Assembly (NCBI RefSeq): GCF_016591975.1
Contig: NZ_AP024169.1
Location: 272,001 to 336,000 of the forward strand
DNA from: Anaeromicropila herbilytica
GTDB lineage: Bacteria > Bacillota > Clostridia > Lachnospirales > Lachnospiraceae
DNA length: 64,000 nt
Reading direction: 5' to 3'
Position 1 is the stretch's first letter. Each line of letters opens with the position of its first letter. The notes below the pieces were generated by a model. It was given only the letters and a program-made list of their open reading frames with translations, did no database searches and was not told the DNA's origin. This document shows positions 1 to 8,458 of the stretch, one piece after another. Position numbers and translations under genes: made by a program.

Positions 1-304
1 CTTTAGCGGCAGTCAGGGGAGTTCTAAGATCATGAGATATATTCGCAATTAACTCTCTAAATTTCTTTTCTTCTCGAACCGTACCAAGGCGGATGGACTC
101 CTCCGCCTTAAGGCATAGATTTATATTCTTCACGAGTTTATTCAACTCACTATTAATCATATCTAAGTTGATATATTGTCTAGAATGTTCCATCGTTCTT
201 TTTTCTAGCATATAATTTACTCTACGAATCTGTGCTTGCAGCAGACACAAATAGGATAATAGAATCACAATAATTATAATTAATAAAATAATTGCATATA
301 TCAA
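1..304 (-). CDS. Sensor histidine kinase, N-terminal part (cut by window edge)
   Basis: Reading the minus strand gives one hydrophobic segment at the extreme N-terminus (rich in I, L and V), a basic helical linker and then an H-box of the form ISHDLRTPLTAAK, where the histidine is the phosphoacceptor. The rest of the kinase lies outside the window. The start is uncertain: a TTG at 304 has an AGGTGG-like ribosome site at good spacing, and an in-frame GTG at 316 sits too close to it. The gene follows, on the same strand, a response regulator, ABC ATPase and permease (941-3503), so it is probably the partner kinase of that cluster, separated from it by two repeat elements. The kinase assignment is seen in sequence; the pairing is inferred. 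Confidence 0.8.
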   Translation of the reverse strand, partial: MIYAIILLIIIIVILLSYLCLLQAQIRRVNYMLEKRTMEHSRQYINLDMINSELNKLVKNINLCLKAEESIRLGTVREEKKFRELIANISHDLRTPLTAAK

Positions 305-351
305 ATAAACATCCACCTTTCAACTATAGTAATCAAGATAACATATAATTC

Positions 352-596
352 GAGGGTCAAAAGCCTTATTTTAGTGTACTGAGTGTATATAGCTGTATAA
401 TTATGAATTTTGGCTACCTTTCCTTCAGGCATCATATTTTTTACAAGCCTCAGAACTAGCAAAAATATTCACTCACGTTCCTATTTTCACTATGAGTCTT
501 GACAAAATATAAACGATACCTTCAGCCGGATTACGCCAAAATTAATAATTATACATCAATATACACAATGTATGTTAAGAAAGGCTTTTGACCCTC
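352..596 (+). repeat. MITE-like repeat, full-length copy 1
   Basis: About 245 bp with imperfect terminal inverted repeats that begin GAGGGTCAAAAGCCTT and end with its complement. The similarity of the two arms continues inward for roughly 60 bp (GTGTATAT, TGTATAATTAT, AATTTTGGC blocks). The interior has no ORF. The same element recurs inverted at 16648-16885 and in this orientation at 42024-42265, and as a short derivative at 52753-52857. Confidence 0.85.
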
Positions 597-648
597 CAAT
601 CAACATAGAACATTGAGATATGTTATTTAATCATTCTGCAATACACTA

Positions 649-926
649 GACAAATGCTCTGTTTCATAACTTAGACTGGCGATTTGCACCAAACAGAAAA
701 AGCGAATGCGCCTTTGAACCTGTATTAGAAGTTCTTATTCTCGAATCATTTTGTGTTATATCCTAGGACAGATCTGTCTGAGCGGAGTAAGTTATCTGTC
801 CTAGGATATGTCCTTCACAAAATGATCCGAGAATTAGAACTTCTTATACAGGTTCAATGAAGCATGAGTGTTTCTGTTTGGTGCAAAGCAAATCCCCTAG
901 ACTACCTCCCAAACAGAGCATTTGTC
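649..926. repeat. Long palindromic repeat, copy 1
   Basis: The two arms are near-complementary over most of 278 bp: GACAAATGCTCTGTTT at the left is mirrored at the right, and inner blocks (CACCAAACAGAAA, CCTGTATAAGAAGTTC, TCATTTTGTG, TATCCTAGGACAGAT) pair likewise. The apex reads CTGTCTGAGCGGAGTAAGTT. A second copy is at 8001-8272. As RNA it would fold into one very long hairpin. No ORF inside. Confidence 0.85.
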
Positions 927-940
927 GGGCCTTATAGGAA

Positions 941-1738
941 TTACTTAATCTCATCTTTTCTAAAAAGATTATAAGAGCTATTCACCATAACTATGATAAA
1001 AGCAGTACTGCAAAGAAAGGCTTTTAGTATAGTTGTTGAACTAGCATCTAATGTCATTTTTAAAGTAAATGCATAAGGAAGGTTATTTACAAAATCAGAT
1101 AATCCCTTAATATTAGCAGATAGAGCAAGAATAATATCGAATACAAAGGCTGTTAAAAATCCAACTACGATAACTGGAATATTCTTTCTTACTTTAAATG
1201 CAATAGGTAAGCAGATGCTTAATCTTGCAATATAAAGATAGATAATCATAACGCAGATTAGAATGCTTTTCGCAATATTCGCCCCATTTGGTGCAAGATC
1301 AGTAGCACCGGATAATACTGCAAAGAATGGAGATGGAATACCAACCAAAGGTGCGAAAGCAGTTCCTGATGCATATCCTATGATAGCTACTAACGCATAA
1401 GGCAATGTGATAAGTATAATAATGATGGCATAGGTTATGGTTTTCGAGATAACAATTGCAAATCGTCCTCTTCCACAAGCAATCTCGCTATGAACATTCT
1501 TTGATTCAAAGTCATCTGAGATAAAACTTCCAGTAATAATAGCTCCGAGTAAGGAGACCAACATAATATCTACAAGTAAAGAGGCGTTAGTACTTGTAGT
1601 TGTATCAAAAGTACCGGTATGAACCCCTCGTAGTATGATTGCCATACCAATTGCACTTGCAAAGCAAAGGAGAACACTAATCTTAACTATCAACATTTTA
1701 GATAATTTATATAAATCAGCACGAATTAAATTAATCAT
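941..1738 (-). CDS. ABC-2 type transporter permease (lantibiotic/bacitracin-immunity type)
   Basis: Membrane subunit of an ABC exporter, about 265 residues with six predicted hydrophobic segments, beginning MINLIRADLYKLSK as is typical of small ABC-2 permeases in antimicrobial-peptide immunity systems. The start chosen is the ATG at 1738 because GGAGG lies seven bases upstream; an in-frame TTG at 1753 would place the ribosome site inside the gene. It overlaps the end of the ATPase gene by 8 bp, indicating translational coupling. The substrate cannot be read from sequence; the neighbouring two-component regulator suggests it responds to a cell-envelope stress or peptide antibiotic. Confidence 0.85.
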   Translation of the reverse strand: MINLIRADLYKLSKMLIVKISVLLCFASAIGMAIILRGVHTGTFDTTTSTNASLLVDIMLVSLLGAIITGSFISDDFESKNVHSEIACGRGRFAIVISKTITYAIIIILITLPYALVAIIGYASGTAFAPLVGIPSPFFAVLSGATDLAPNGANIAKSILICVMIIYLYIARLSICLPIAFKVRKNIPVIVVGFLTAFVFDIILALSANIKGLSDFVNNLPYAFTLKMTLDASSTTILKAFLCSTAFIIVMVNSSYNLFRKDEIK

Positions 1739-2654
1739 TTTGACTACCTCCAATCACAGATAAGAAATAATTCTCTAACGTTTCTCCTTCGTTGGAGAAA
1801 TGAGTTGGTATGATGCCATGCTCGTATATCATTTTCGACACCATTTTTTTCTCGTCGTTGTATCCAAAGAGCCTTAAGCTCTTATCTGGCATTACTTTAT
1901 ATTCTGCATCCGCAAGATTACTCTCAATGATTTGGGATAGTCTTTCTGGCTCGTCACATTCTATTTTTATAAAATGATCGCAGCGTTCTTCTAACTCTGC
2001 TAAGGTAAGACATTGTTTTACATTACCTTGATCAATGATGATATAATCGGTAGCTGTCTGATAAAGCTCTGGTAGGTTATGACTTGAGATTAGAACGGTT
2101 ATATTACGTTCTTCACAAAGGCTCTTTATCAAGTTACGAATCTCAACAACACCAACGGGATCGAGCCCATTGACTGGTTCATCAAGAATTAATAGCTCAG
2201 GATTGGAGATTAAAGCTATCGCAATTCCAAGTCTTTGCCTCATTCCTAAGGAGAAGTTCTTTACTTTTTTAGTGCCAACTTCACCTAATCCTACTAAGAC
2301 TAAGAGTTCCTCATCTAATTCATCATTTGGTATTCCTCTCATGATTCGATGAACTTTCAGATTTTCTTTAGCAGTCATCTTACCATTTAAACTTGGATAT
2401 TCAATTAATGAACCAACACGACAAAGTTCTTGGTTGTACTCTTTTAATGATGTTTTTCCAAATAACTCAATGGTTCCACTTGTTGGGTAACTTAAACCTG
2501 CGATGATTCTCATGAATGTAGTTTTACCAGCTCCATTTTTGCCAATGAGACCATATATTTTACCTTTTTCTAAACCTAGGGATAAGTCGTTAAGTGCTGT
2601 GAAATTTTTATATACTTTTGTGAGATTTTCTGTTTTTAATACATACTCTTTCAT
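1731..2654 (-). CDS. ABC transporter ATP-binding protein (BcrA-like)
   Basis: ATPase of 307 residues. Walker A is GKNGAGKTT near residue 40, signature NFSLGMRQRLGIA near 135 and Walker B LLILDEPVNGLDP near 155, followed by the H-loop SSHNL. The C-terminal ~90 residues form the extra domain usual in BcrA/NatA-type exporters. The stop overlaps the permease start, so the two form one unit; the response regulator lies 168 bp upstream on the same strand. Expected to sit on the cytoplasmic face and drive export or immunity; substrate unknown. Confidence 0.92.
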   Translation of the reverse strand: MKEYVLKTENLTKVYKNFTALNDLSLGLEKGKIYGLIGKNGAGKTTFMRIIAGLSYPTSGTIELFGKTSLKEYNQELCRVGSLIEYPSLNGKMTAKENLKVHRIMRGIPNDELDEELLVLVGLGEVGTKKVKNFSLGMRQRLGIAIALISNPELLILDEPVNGLDPVGVVEIRNLIKSLCEERNITVLISSHNLPELYQTATDYIIIDQGNVKQCLTLAELEERCDHFIKIECDEPERLSQIIESNLADAEYKVMPDKSLRLFGYNDEKKMVSKMIYEHGIIPTHFSNEGETLENYFLSVIGGSQND

Positions 2655-2822
2655 AACTGCCTCCTAACTACAATTGTAGCAACTTTATGCTTTATTCGGT
2701 TCTTTGTTCTTCCTTACATAATCATAATAGTAGAAAGAGGTTTAGAAAAAGTTAAGAAATCTGTTTTAGTGGTAAAGAGAAAGATAATTATTTCGTAATT
2801 GTTCAGTACCTTCCTGATTATA

Positions 2823-3503
2823 TTATTTCTTACATAAACGGTAACCAAGTCCCCATACAGTCTCGATATATTCATTCTCTCCATTGGCTTTCTTTAATTT
2901 GGTACGAAGATTACTCATATGTGTCTTTACTGCATTGTCATCTCCTAGGTATTCCTCATTCCATATGGATTCATAGATATTGATTTTAGAAAATAATTTA
3001 TCTTGATTGGACATCAGTAACTCCATAATTTGATATTCTTTGGCAGTTAGGTCAAGTAATATTCCGTTTACAATGACTGTTTTAAGATTCATATCAAGTA
3101 CGAGGTCTTTGTAAATTAAGATCGGATTGGTTATCTTATGTAAATGCGATCTTCTAAGATGAGTACTTACTCTTGCTGATACTTCACCTAAGTCAAATGG
3201 CTTTGTGATATAGTCGTCTGCCCCTAATTTTAACAAATCAATCTTGGTGCTCACCATATCTTTTGCGGAAAGTATGATTACTGGAATATCGCTAAATGTT
3301 CTTAGTTCACGAAGAATCTGATCTCCACTGAGATAGGGAAGCATAATATCAAGTAGAAGCATATCATATTGATTCAGCTTTAATTCTTTTAAGCCACTCA
3401 TACCGTCATAGGAGGAGTGGACTTCGTAACCGTCATTCACTAGTGTTTCCTTAAGCATCTGATTAACATCTTTATTGTCTTCTATTATTAAGATCTTTTC
3501 CAT
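2823..3503 (-). CDS. OmpR-family response regulator
   Basis: 226 residues. Receiver domain 1-120 with acidic pocket ED (8-9), phosphoacceptor D52 in LLLDIMLP and the conserved lysine in TKPFD near 103; winged-helix DNA-binding domain from about 130 with the usual end GYRLCKK. It is the first gene upstream of the BcrA-like ATPase and permease and probably controls them. The kinase partner is likely the incomplete gene at 1-304, because no other kinase stands next to it. Confidence 0.93.
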   Translation of the reverse strand: MEKILIIEDNKDVNQMLKETLVNDGYEVHSSYDGMSGLKELKLNQYDMLLLDIMLPYLSGDQILRELRTFSDIPVIILSAKDMVSTKIDLLKLGADDYITKPFDLGEVSARVSTHLRRSHLHKITNPILIYKDLVLDMNLKTVIVNGILLDLTAKEYQIMELLMSNQDKLFSKINIYESIWNEEYLGDDNAVKTHMSNLRTKLKKANGENEYIETVWGLGYRLCKK

Positions 3504-3544
3504 GGGCTCACCTCATTTATATAATAGATTCTATTCTTTAATTA

Positions 3545-4141
3545 TTACCATTTCCTTCTTCTTTTCTTACCGTTAAATCTTCTTTTTTCTCTACTTTTAA
3601 GTATATCATACTTTGTAGCGGTTATCAGACAAGCTAATATTAGGAGCAAGTAAGATAATGATGTAAAAAGAGATTCTGCATCTGAGAGTGTTCTAGAAGA
3701 TCCAATTAATACCCAAAAAGTTGACCTTAACTTTATAAATAAGGTTGTTAAGCCTAATAGATAACTTAGCAATCCTTGTATTGACATCTTATCCGTATTC
3801 TCAGGCGGTACATTACGTCCGTTGCCTGCGTTTCTATCAATAAGTAGGTATGCCAGAAATTCATTTTTAATTCTAATATATCCTTTTCCTTCACCAAAAT
3901 AACATGATGCATAGCGACAAAAAAAGTAAGTAATAAATAGTTGGAATAACAATTCAAGGACTAGAAACGTAACCTTATTAGTACCTTTTCTAGATAATAG
4001 ATATATAACAACACTGCATACAATTAGAAACACAATAGCAAGAAATACTTTAAATATCATATTTTTATAATTAGGGCGTAACTTAAGTTTATATAAGTCG
4101 CTATAAGTATTCGTATAATCAGTTGTCCTGCTTCGTCTCAT
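3545..4141 (-). CDS. Hypothetical polytopic membrane protein
   Basis: 198 residues, not recognised. Basic N-terminus with tyrosines, four hydrophobic segments (about 28-50, 57-75, 120-140 and 158-175) and a strongly basic tail (REKRRFNGKKRRRKW) that should stay in the cytoplasm by the positive-inside rule. It lies 41 bp upstream of the response regulator on the same strand and could be co-transcribed with it. The divergent start shares the 4142-4464 spacer with the leucine-rich-repeat gene. Confidence 0.6.
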   Translation of the reverse strand: MRRSRTTDYTNTYSDLYKLKLRPNYKNMIFKVFLAIVFLIVCSVVIYLLSRKGTNKVTFLVLELLFQLFITYFFCRYASCYFGEGKGYIRIKNEFLAYLLIDRNAGNGRNVPPENTDKMSIQGLLSYLLGLTTLFIKLRSTFWVLIGSSRTLSDAESLFTSLSYLLLILACLITATKYDILKSREKRRFNGKKRRRKW

Positions 4142-4464
4142 TACTTTTATGTGGCCTTCCTTTCTATAAGTTATTTATCAAATAGTCTCCAGATTTTTTT
4201 ATTATACAATTGTTTTTGTGAATGTTAAATAGTCGGATGGTAATAATTATTGATTTATTGAATTACATTGAATTGATTGCAATATAATTCTGATTAGAAA
4301 CGCTAGTCTTAGAGTCGATTATTATATTAAGTTCCAATTAATAACTAATTAAGGTAAAATTAAGAATTCTTAATAAGGCTAACAATTTTTTTAGATAAGC
4401 CAATGTGGTAAAATAATACAAGAATATAATAAAGTTACTTAAATTTAGAAGGGATTTGTAAAGT
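4142..4464. promoter_or_regulatory. Divergent promoter spacer
   Basis: A 323-bp, very AT-rich gap between divergent genes. A TAAAATAAT -10-like sequence stands about 60 bp before the plus-strand gene, and an AATTAAGAATTCTTAAT palindrome lies near 4360. No ORF or RNA structure was recognised. Confidence 0.35.
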
Positions 4465-6021
4465 ATGAAAAAGAAGAAAAAGCAAGTATTTGCTGTATTG
4501 CTTGCAGCGCTAATATTAATAGTGTCTACCTATGGAAACACTCCAATAATACACGCATCAAAACAAAATTTTGATATTCGAAATGGTGTATTAGTAAAAT
4601 ATAATGGTTCAGGGGGGGCTGTTTCAATTCCAAGCACAGTAAAGTCAATAGGAAAGGAAGCTTTTGCATCAAGTGATATTACTTCTGTTAATATACCTAA
4701 TTCAGTAACGTATATTGGTGAAAATTCATTTATGAGCTGTCCAAAGTTAAAGAAAATAGTAATACCTTCAAGTGTACAAAAGATTGATATTCAAGCATTT
4801 TGTAATGACAAAAATCTGGAACAGGTACAAATAAACAATAAAGAAATCGTTATGGATAGAGACGTCTTTGAAGGAACTAAATGGCTAAAAAATCATACTG
4901 AAGAGTATGTAATCTTAAATGGGAATCTAATTCATTATAATGGAACAGATAGTCTAATAGAGATTCCTAATCAAGTTCGAGTAATATGTGGAGGCGTATT
5001 TACTTTAACAGAATTGAAAAAAGTTACTATTCCAGAGAGTGTTAAGATTATTGGATCGAATGCCTTTGATGGGCAAACTAAGTTAATGAGTGTAATAATG
5101 AATAACTCGGTAGAGAAAATAGGAGATTATGCTTTTTATCAATGTGAAAGCCTAAAAAATATAAAATTGCCAACAAGCCTGATAACAATTGGTGATCAAG
5201 CATTTTACGATGCTGGTCTTACAAGTATTACTTTACCAGAATCAGTTAAAAAAGTTGGTTTCTCTTCCTTTGCTGGATGTGAAAAACTTATAGAAGTAAA
5301 TATCCCAAAATCAGTGAAAAATATTGCGGAAGATGCATTCAGAGGATCTGCATTTGTAGATGAATCAACCAATGAATTTTTTATGATAAACCATATGTTA
5401 TTAAAATATAATGGGACGAATAAGGATGTTGTAATACCAGAAGGTGTAACTAAAATTATGTCTATGGCTTTTTATAATACAAAACTAACAACTGTAAAGA
5501 TGCCTAATACAATTACAGAAGTTGGTTCAATGGCTTTTGCATCCTGTAATAATCTAAAATCAATCACATTATCAAATTCTTTAACCTCAATACATAGTGC
5601 TGCATTTAAAGGATGTGTGAAACTAAGTAACATAGATTTGCCAAAGAAATTAAAGATAATAGGAGATTCTGTTTTTGAAAATTCTGGATTGAGAACAATC
5701 AAGTTACCAGAAGGGCTCACGACGATAGAAGATTATGCTTTTGCTTGTAATAACCTGCAACAAATTAGTATTCCAAAAACGGTAAAACATTTGGGAGATT
5801 CTTTTAATGGAGGAAAGATGAAAAAGCTGATATTACAAGAAGGTATTAAAGCTCTTCCATACTTAACGGATGTATATTGTTTTGTAATACCAAACTCGGT
5901 AATTCAAATAGATAAAACGTATAGAAAAAATAATAACTTATATACGTTTATTTGTAAAAAGAGCTCTTATGCTTATAAATATGCTGAGAGATATCATATT
6001 AAGTATAATGTAATTAAATAA
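4465..6021 (+). CDS. Secreted leucine-rich-repeat protein (BspA/LRR_5 type)
   Basis: 518 residues. A lysine-rich start and hydrophobic stretch to about residue 31 (ending HASKQ) form a signal peptide. The rest is built from ~23-residue repeats of the LRR_5 kind, with recurring cores such as SVKIIGSNAFDG, LTSITLPESVKKVG and AFYNTKLTTVKMP. Two segments (ILNGNLIHYNG and MINHMLLKYNG) break the solenoid, repeating the N-terminal VLVKYNG motif, so the protein is three tandem blocks. No sortase signal, dockerin or choline-binding repeat is visible at the C-terminus. Such proteins are surface or secreted adhesion/binding modules; ligand unknown. It has its own terminator. Confidence 0.85.
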   Translation: MKKKKKQVFAVLLAALILIVSTYGNTPIIHASKQNFDIRNGVLVKYNGSGGAVSIPSTVKSIGKEAFASSDITSVNIPNSVTYIGENSFMSCPKLKKIVIPSSVQKIDIQAFCNDKNLEQVQINNKEIVMDRDVFEGTKWLKNHTEEYVILNGNLIHYNGTDSLIEIPNQVRVICGGVFTLTELKKVTIPESVKIIGSNAFDGQTKLMSVIMNNSVEKIGDYAFYQCESLKNIKLPTSLITIGDQAFYDAGLTSITLPESVKKVGFSSFAGCEKLIEVNIPKSVKNIAEDAFRGSAFVDESTNEFFMINHMLLKYNGTNKDVVIPEGVTKIMSMAFYNTKLTTVKMPNTITEVGSMAFASCNNLKSITLSNSLTSIHSAAFKGCVKLSNIDLPKKLKIIGDSVFENSGLRTIKLPEGLTTIEDYAFACNNLQQISIPKTVKHLGDSFNGGKMKKLILQEGIKALPYLTDVYCFVIPNSVIQIDKTYRKNNNLYTFICKKSSYAYKYAERYHIKYNVIK

Positions 6022-6115
6022 GGATTGTTGAATAAGAGTAGAAAAGTATTAAATCTATAACCAGTTGCAAAAGGGAAAAAGTTAAGTAAAATTATAGAAT
6101 ATAATAATAACAGCT

Positions 6116-6158
6116 ATAATGGGGTATGGTTTCATTGGAACATACCCCATTATTTTTT
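6116..6158 (+). terminator. Intrinsic terminator of the LRR gene
   Basis: Stem ATAATGGGGTATG / CATACCCCATTAT followed by a T-run. Confidence 0.85.
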
Positions 6159-6243
6159 AGTTGTATTGCTTGTAACAAATTTCTAATCTTAGTTAATTTA
6201 TGCTATAATAATCTAACTAATATACAAGGCGGGATATATAAGA

Positions 6244-6936
6244 ATGATAAGTGTAATAAGAAAAAATATATTAATCATCGAAGATGATCAAAAATTAAAT
6301 GAAGGAATCCGATTGGCACTTAGAAGTCCAGAATATGAGTTTCTACAATGTCGTACACTAGAAGAAGCGTGGGAACAGTTGAACCAGAAAAAAGTTGATC
6401 TGATACTGTTGGACGTGAATTTACCAGATGGGAATGGGCTTGATTTTCTTAAGAAGCTTCGAACTTCGTATTCAGTTCCTGTTATCATTATAACAGCTAA
6501 TAATATGGAGACGGATATAGTGATGGGATTAGAACTAGGAGCGAATGATTACATAACCAAACCATTTAGCTTAATGGTGCTTCGTGCAAGGGTGGGGGTA
6601 CAATTGCGGAATTATCAAGGAGAGAAAAATACTCATTATGTCATGGACTTTTTCGATTTTGATTTTGAACAAATGATATTTAAAGTTCGAGGAGAAATCA
6701 TTGAATTTAGTAAAACAGAACAAAAGCTATTAAAGTTATTAGTTGATAATAAGGGAGCTACCCTAACTAGGGATAAATTAATTGATTCCGTATGGTTGGG
6801 AGATACTGAGTATGTAGAAGAGCATGCCCTAACGGTGGCAATCAAGAGGTTAAGAGATAAGTTGGGTGAAAACTCAAATCAACCAGAATATTTACGAACC
6901 GTATACGGAATTGGGTACACTTGGATCGTAAAATGA
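6244..6936 (+). CDS. OmpR-family response regulator (Bce-like module)
   Basis: 230 residues with receiver domain (acidic pair EDD 13-15, phosphoacceptor D57 in LILLDVNLPDG, lysine in TKPFS) and a C-terminal winged helix ending VYGIGYTWIVK. It precedes a single-TM histidine kinase and an FtsX-type permease/ATPase pair on the same strand, the gene order of Bce-like peptide-antibiotic resistance modules. The likely target promoter lies in 8273-8458 ahead of the permease gene. Confidence 0.92.
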   Translation: MISVIRKNILIIEDDQKLNEGIRLALRSPEYEFLQCRTLEEAWEQLNQKKVDLILLDVNLPDGNGLDFLKKLRTSYSVPVIIITANNMETDIVMGLELGANDYITKPFSLMVLRARVGVQLRNYQGEKNTHYVMDFFDFDFEQMIFKVRGEIIEFSKTEQKLLKLLVDNKGATLTRDKLIDSVWLGDTEYVEEHALTVAIKRLRDKLGENSNQPEYLRTVYGIGYTWIVK

Positions 6937-7020
6937 TGAAGGTGATTGAATTGCAGAAGTGTAGTTGGATGTTATTTGGATGAAAAGATATTTAAGTAAT
7001 AGCTTTTGGGGGAAGAAACG

Positions 7021-7989
7021 ATGATAGGAAAGAATACATATGTCATAGTAGTTATGGCTGTAATAATCCTAATACTGATGTTAGTTATAATAGGGCAGTT
7101 CATATACAATACAAAAAGGAAGAAGAAATCAATGATGCAGATACAGGAAATGATTGATTCAGCCATGGATGGATCATTTGAACAGAGACATTTTGATGAG
7201 ACAAGATTATCGTCAATTGAGAATAGTATGTGGAGATTCTTAAAAGATAGTCGATTATCTTCCACCACACTAGCAGAGCAAAAGAAGAAGATTCAGACCC
7301 TAATCTCGGATATCTCACATCAGACAGTAACACCAATTGCTAATATTATGCTGTATTCAGAGCTATTGGAAGAAAAGCAAAAGAAGATCAAAGTGCAATC
7401 ATTTCAACCAGATGGTAACATAGATGATGAGACAACCTTGGATGAGATTGCTGCAATTAGGGAACAAACTAGTAAATTAGATTTTCTAATTCAATCACTC
7501 GTTAAATTATCAAGATTGGAGAACGGAATCATAACGGTAAATGTAAAAAAAGATAAGATTCAGTCTGTTCTAACCGCTATTGAAAGCCAGATGAGCGCAA
7601 AGGCAAATCAAAAGAGGATAGAATTCTTAGTTGCAAATTCAGAAGAAACCGCGGTATTTGATGCAAAGTGGACCGTGGAAGCTCTTGTGAATATTGTGGA
7701 TAACGCACTCAAATATACGCCTGCCGGTGGACAAGTATCCGTAAGTGTGGAACCTTATACGATATTTTTAAAGATTGATATATCGGACAATGGAATCGGA
7801 ATTGCAGAAGAGGAGCAAGCAAAGATCTTTACGAGGTTTTATCGCTCCATTCAGGTGAGTGATAGTGAGGGAGTAGGAGTAGGATTATATCTAGCTCGTG
7901 AGGTAATTAGTGCGCAAAAAGGGTATATTAAGGTACAATCCAAGATCAATGAGGGGACGACATTTTCTGTATTCTTACTTAGAGAATAA
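7021..7989 (+). CDS. Sensor histidine kinase (Bce-like module)
   Basis: 322 residues from the ATG at 7021, which has GGGGGAAG just upstream (an in-frame TTG at 7006 is poorer). One N-terminal hydrophobic segment (about 7-27) and almost no extracytoplasmic part, then a short linker, the H-box DISHQTVTPIAN with phosphoacceptor H100, N-box DNALKYTP and G-boxes DNGIGI and GVGVGLYLA. A kinase with so little outside the membrane usually senses through its partner transporter, as in BceS-like systems; here the permease gene is 470 bp downstream, beyond a palindromic repeat. Confidence 0.9.
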   Translation: MIGKNTYVIVVMAVIILILMLVIIGQFIYNTKRKKKSMMQIQEMIDSAMDGSFEQRHFDETRLSSIENSMWRFLKDSRLSSTTLAEQKKKIQTLISDISHQTVTPIANIMLYSELLEEKQKKIKVQSFQPDGNIDDETTLDEIAAIREQTSKLDFLIQSLVKLSRLENGIITVNVKKDKIQSVLTAIESQMSAKANQKRIEFLVANSEETAVFDAKWTVEALVNIVDNALKYTPAGGQVSVSVEPYTIFLKIDISDNGIGIAEEEQAKIFTRFYRSIQVSDSEGVGVGLYLAREVISAQKGYIKVQSKINEGTTFSVFLLRE

Positions 7990-8000
7990 GATGAGTGCCC

Positions 8001-8272
8001 GACATATGACCTGCTTCATAATCTATCCTGGCAATTTGCACAAAACAGAAAAAGCGAATGCGCCTTTGAACATGTATTAGAAGTCCTTGTTCTCGGATCA
8101 TTTGGTGTTATATTCTAGGACAGATCTGTTTGAGCGAAGCGAGTTATCTGTTCTAGAATATGTTTTACACAAAATGATCTGAGAACTAGAACTTCTTATA
8201 TATGTTTAATGAAGCATGAGTTTTTCTGTTTTGTGCAAATTACCTAGATAACTTAAAAGCAGGTCATTTACT
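8001..8272. repeat. Long palindromic repeat, copy 2
   Basis: Same family as 649-926. Shared blocks include CAAACAGAAA-like arms, GAAAAAGCGAATGCGCCTTT and GATCATTTGGTGTTATATTC; the arms pair over most of the length and the apex is CTGTTTGAGCGAAGCGAGTT. It lies between kinase and permease genes of one functional module. Confidence 0.85.
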
Positions 8273-8389
8273 TAGTAAACCATAAGATTAGAATATATCA
8301 AAACTGTGACATTTGAGAAACAAGTTGGAGATATTAATGTGATATCGTCTGTATTATAAAGTAATACAGGCTAATAAAGCTGTAGCTAC

Positions 8390-8442
8390 TTAGGTAATCT
8401 TAGAACTAATCCTACTGGTTCAGGATTACCTAATTATTTTAT
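8390..8442 (+). terminator. Leader hairpin ahead of the FtsX permease gene
   Basis: TTAGGTAATC pairs with GATTACCTAA and is followed by TTATTTTAT. It ends only ~16 bases before the start codon region, so it is either the end of the upstream unit or an attenuator in the permease leader. The T-run is weak. Confidence 0.4.
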
Positions 8443-8458
8443 GATATAGGAGGTAGCC

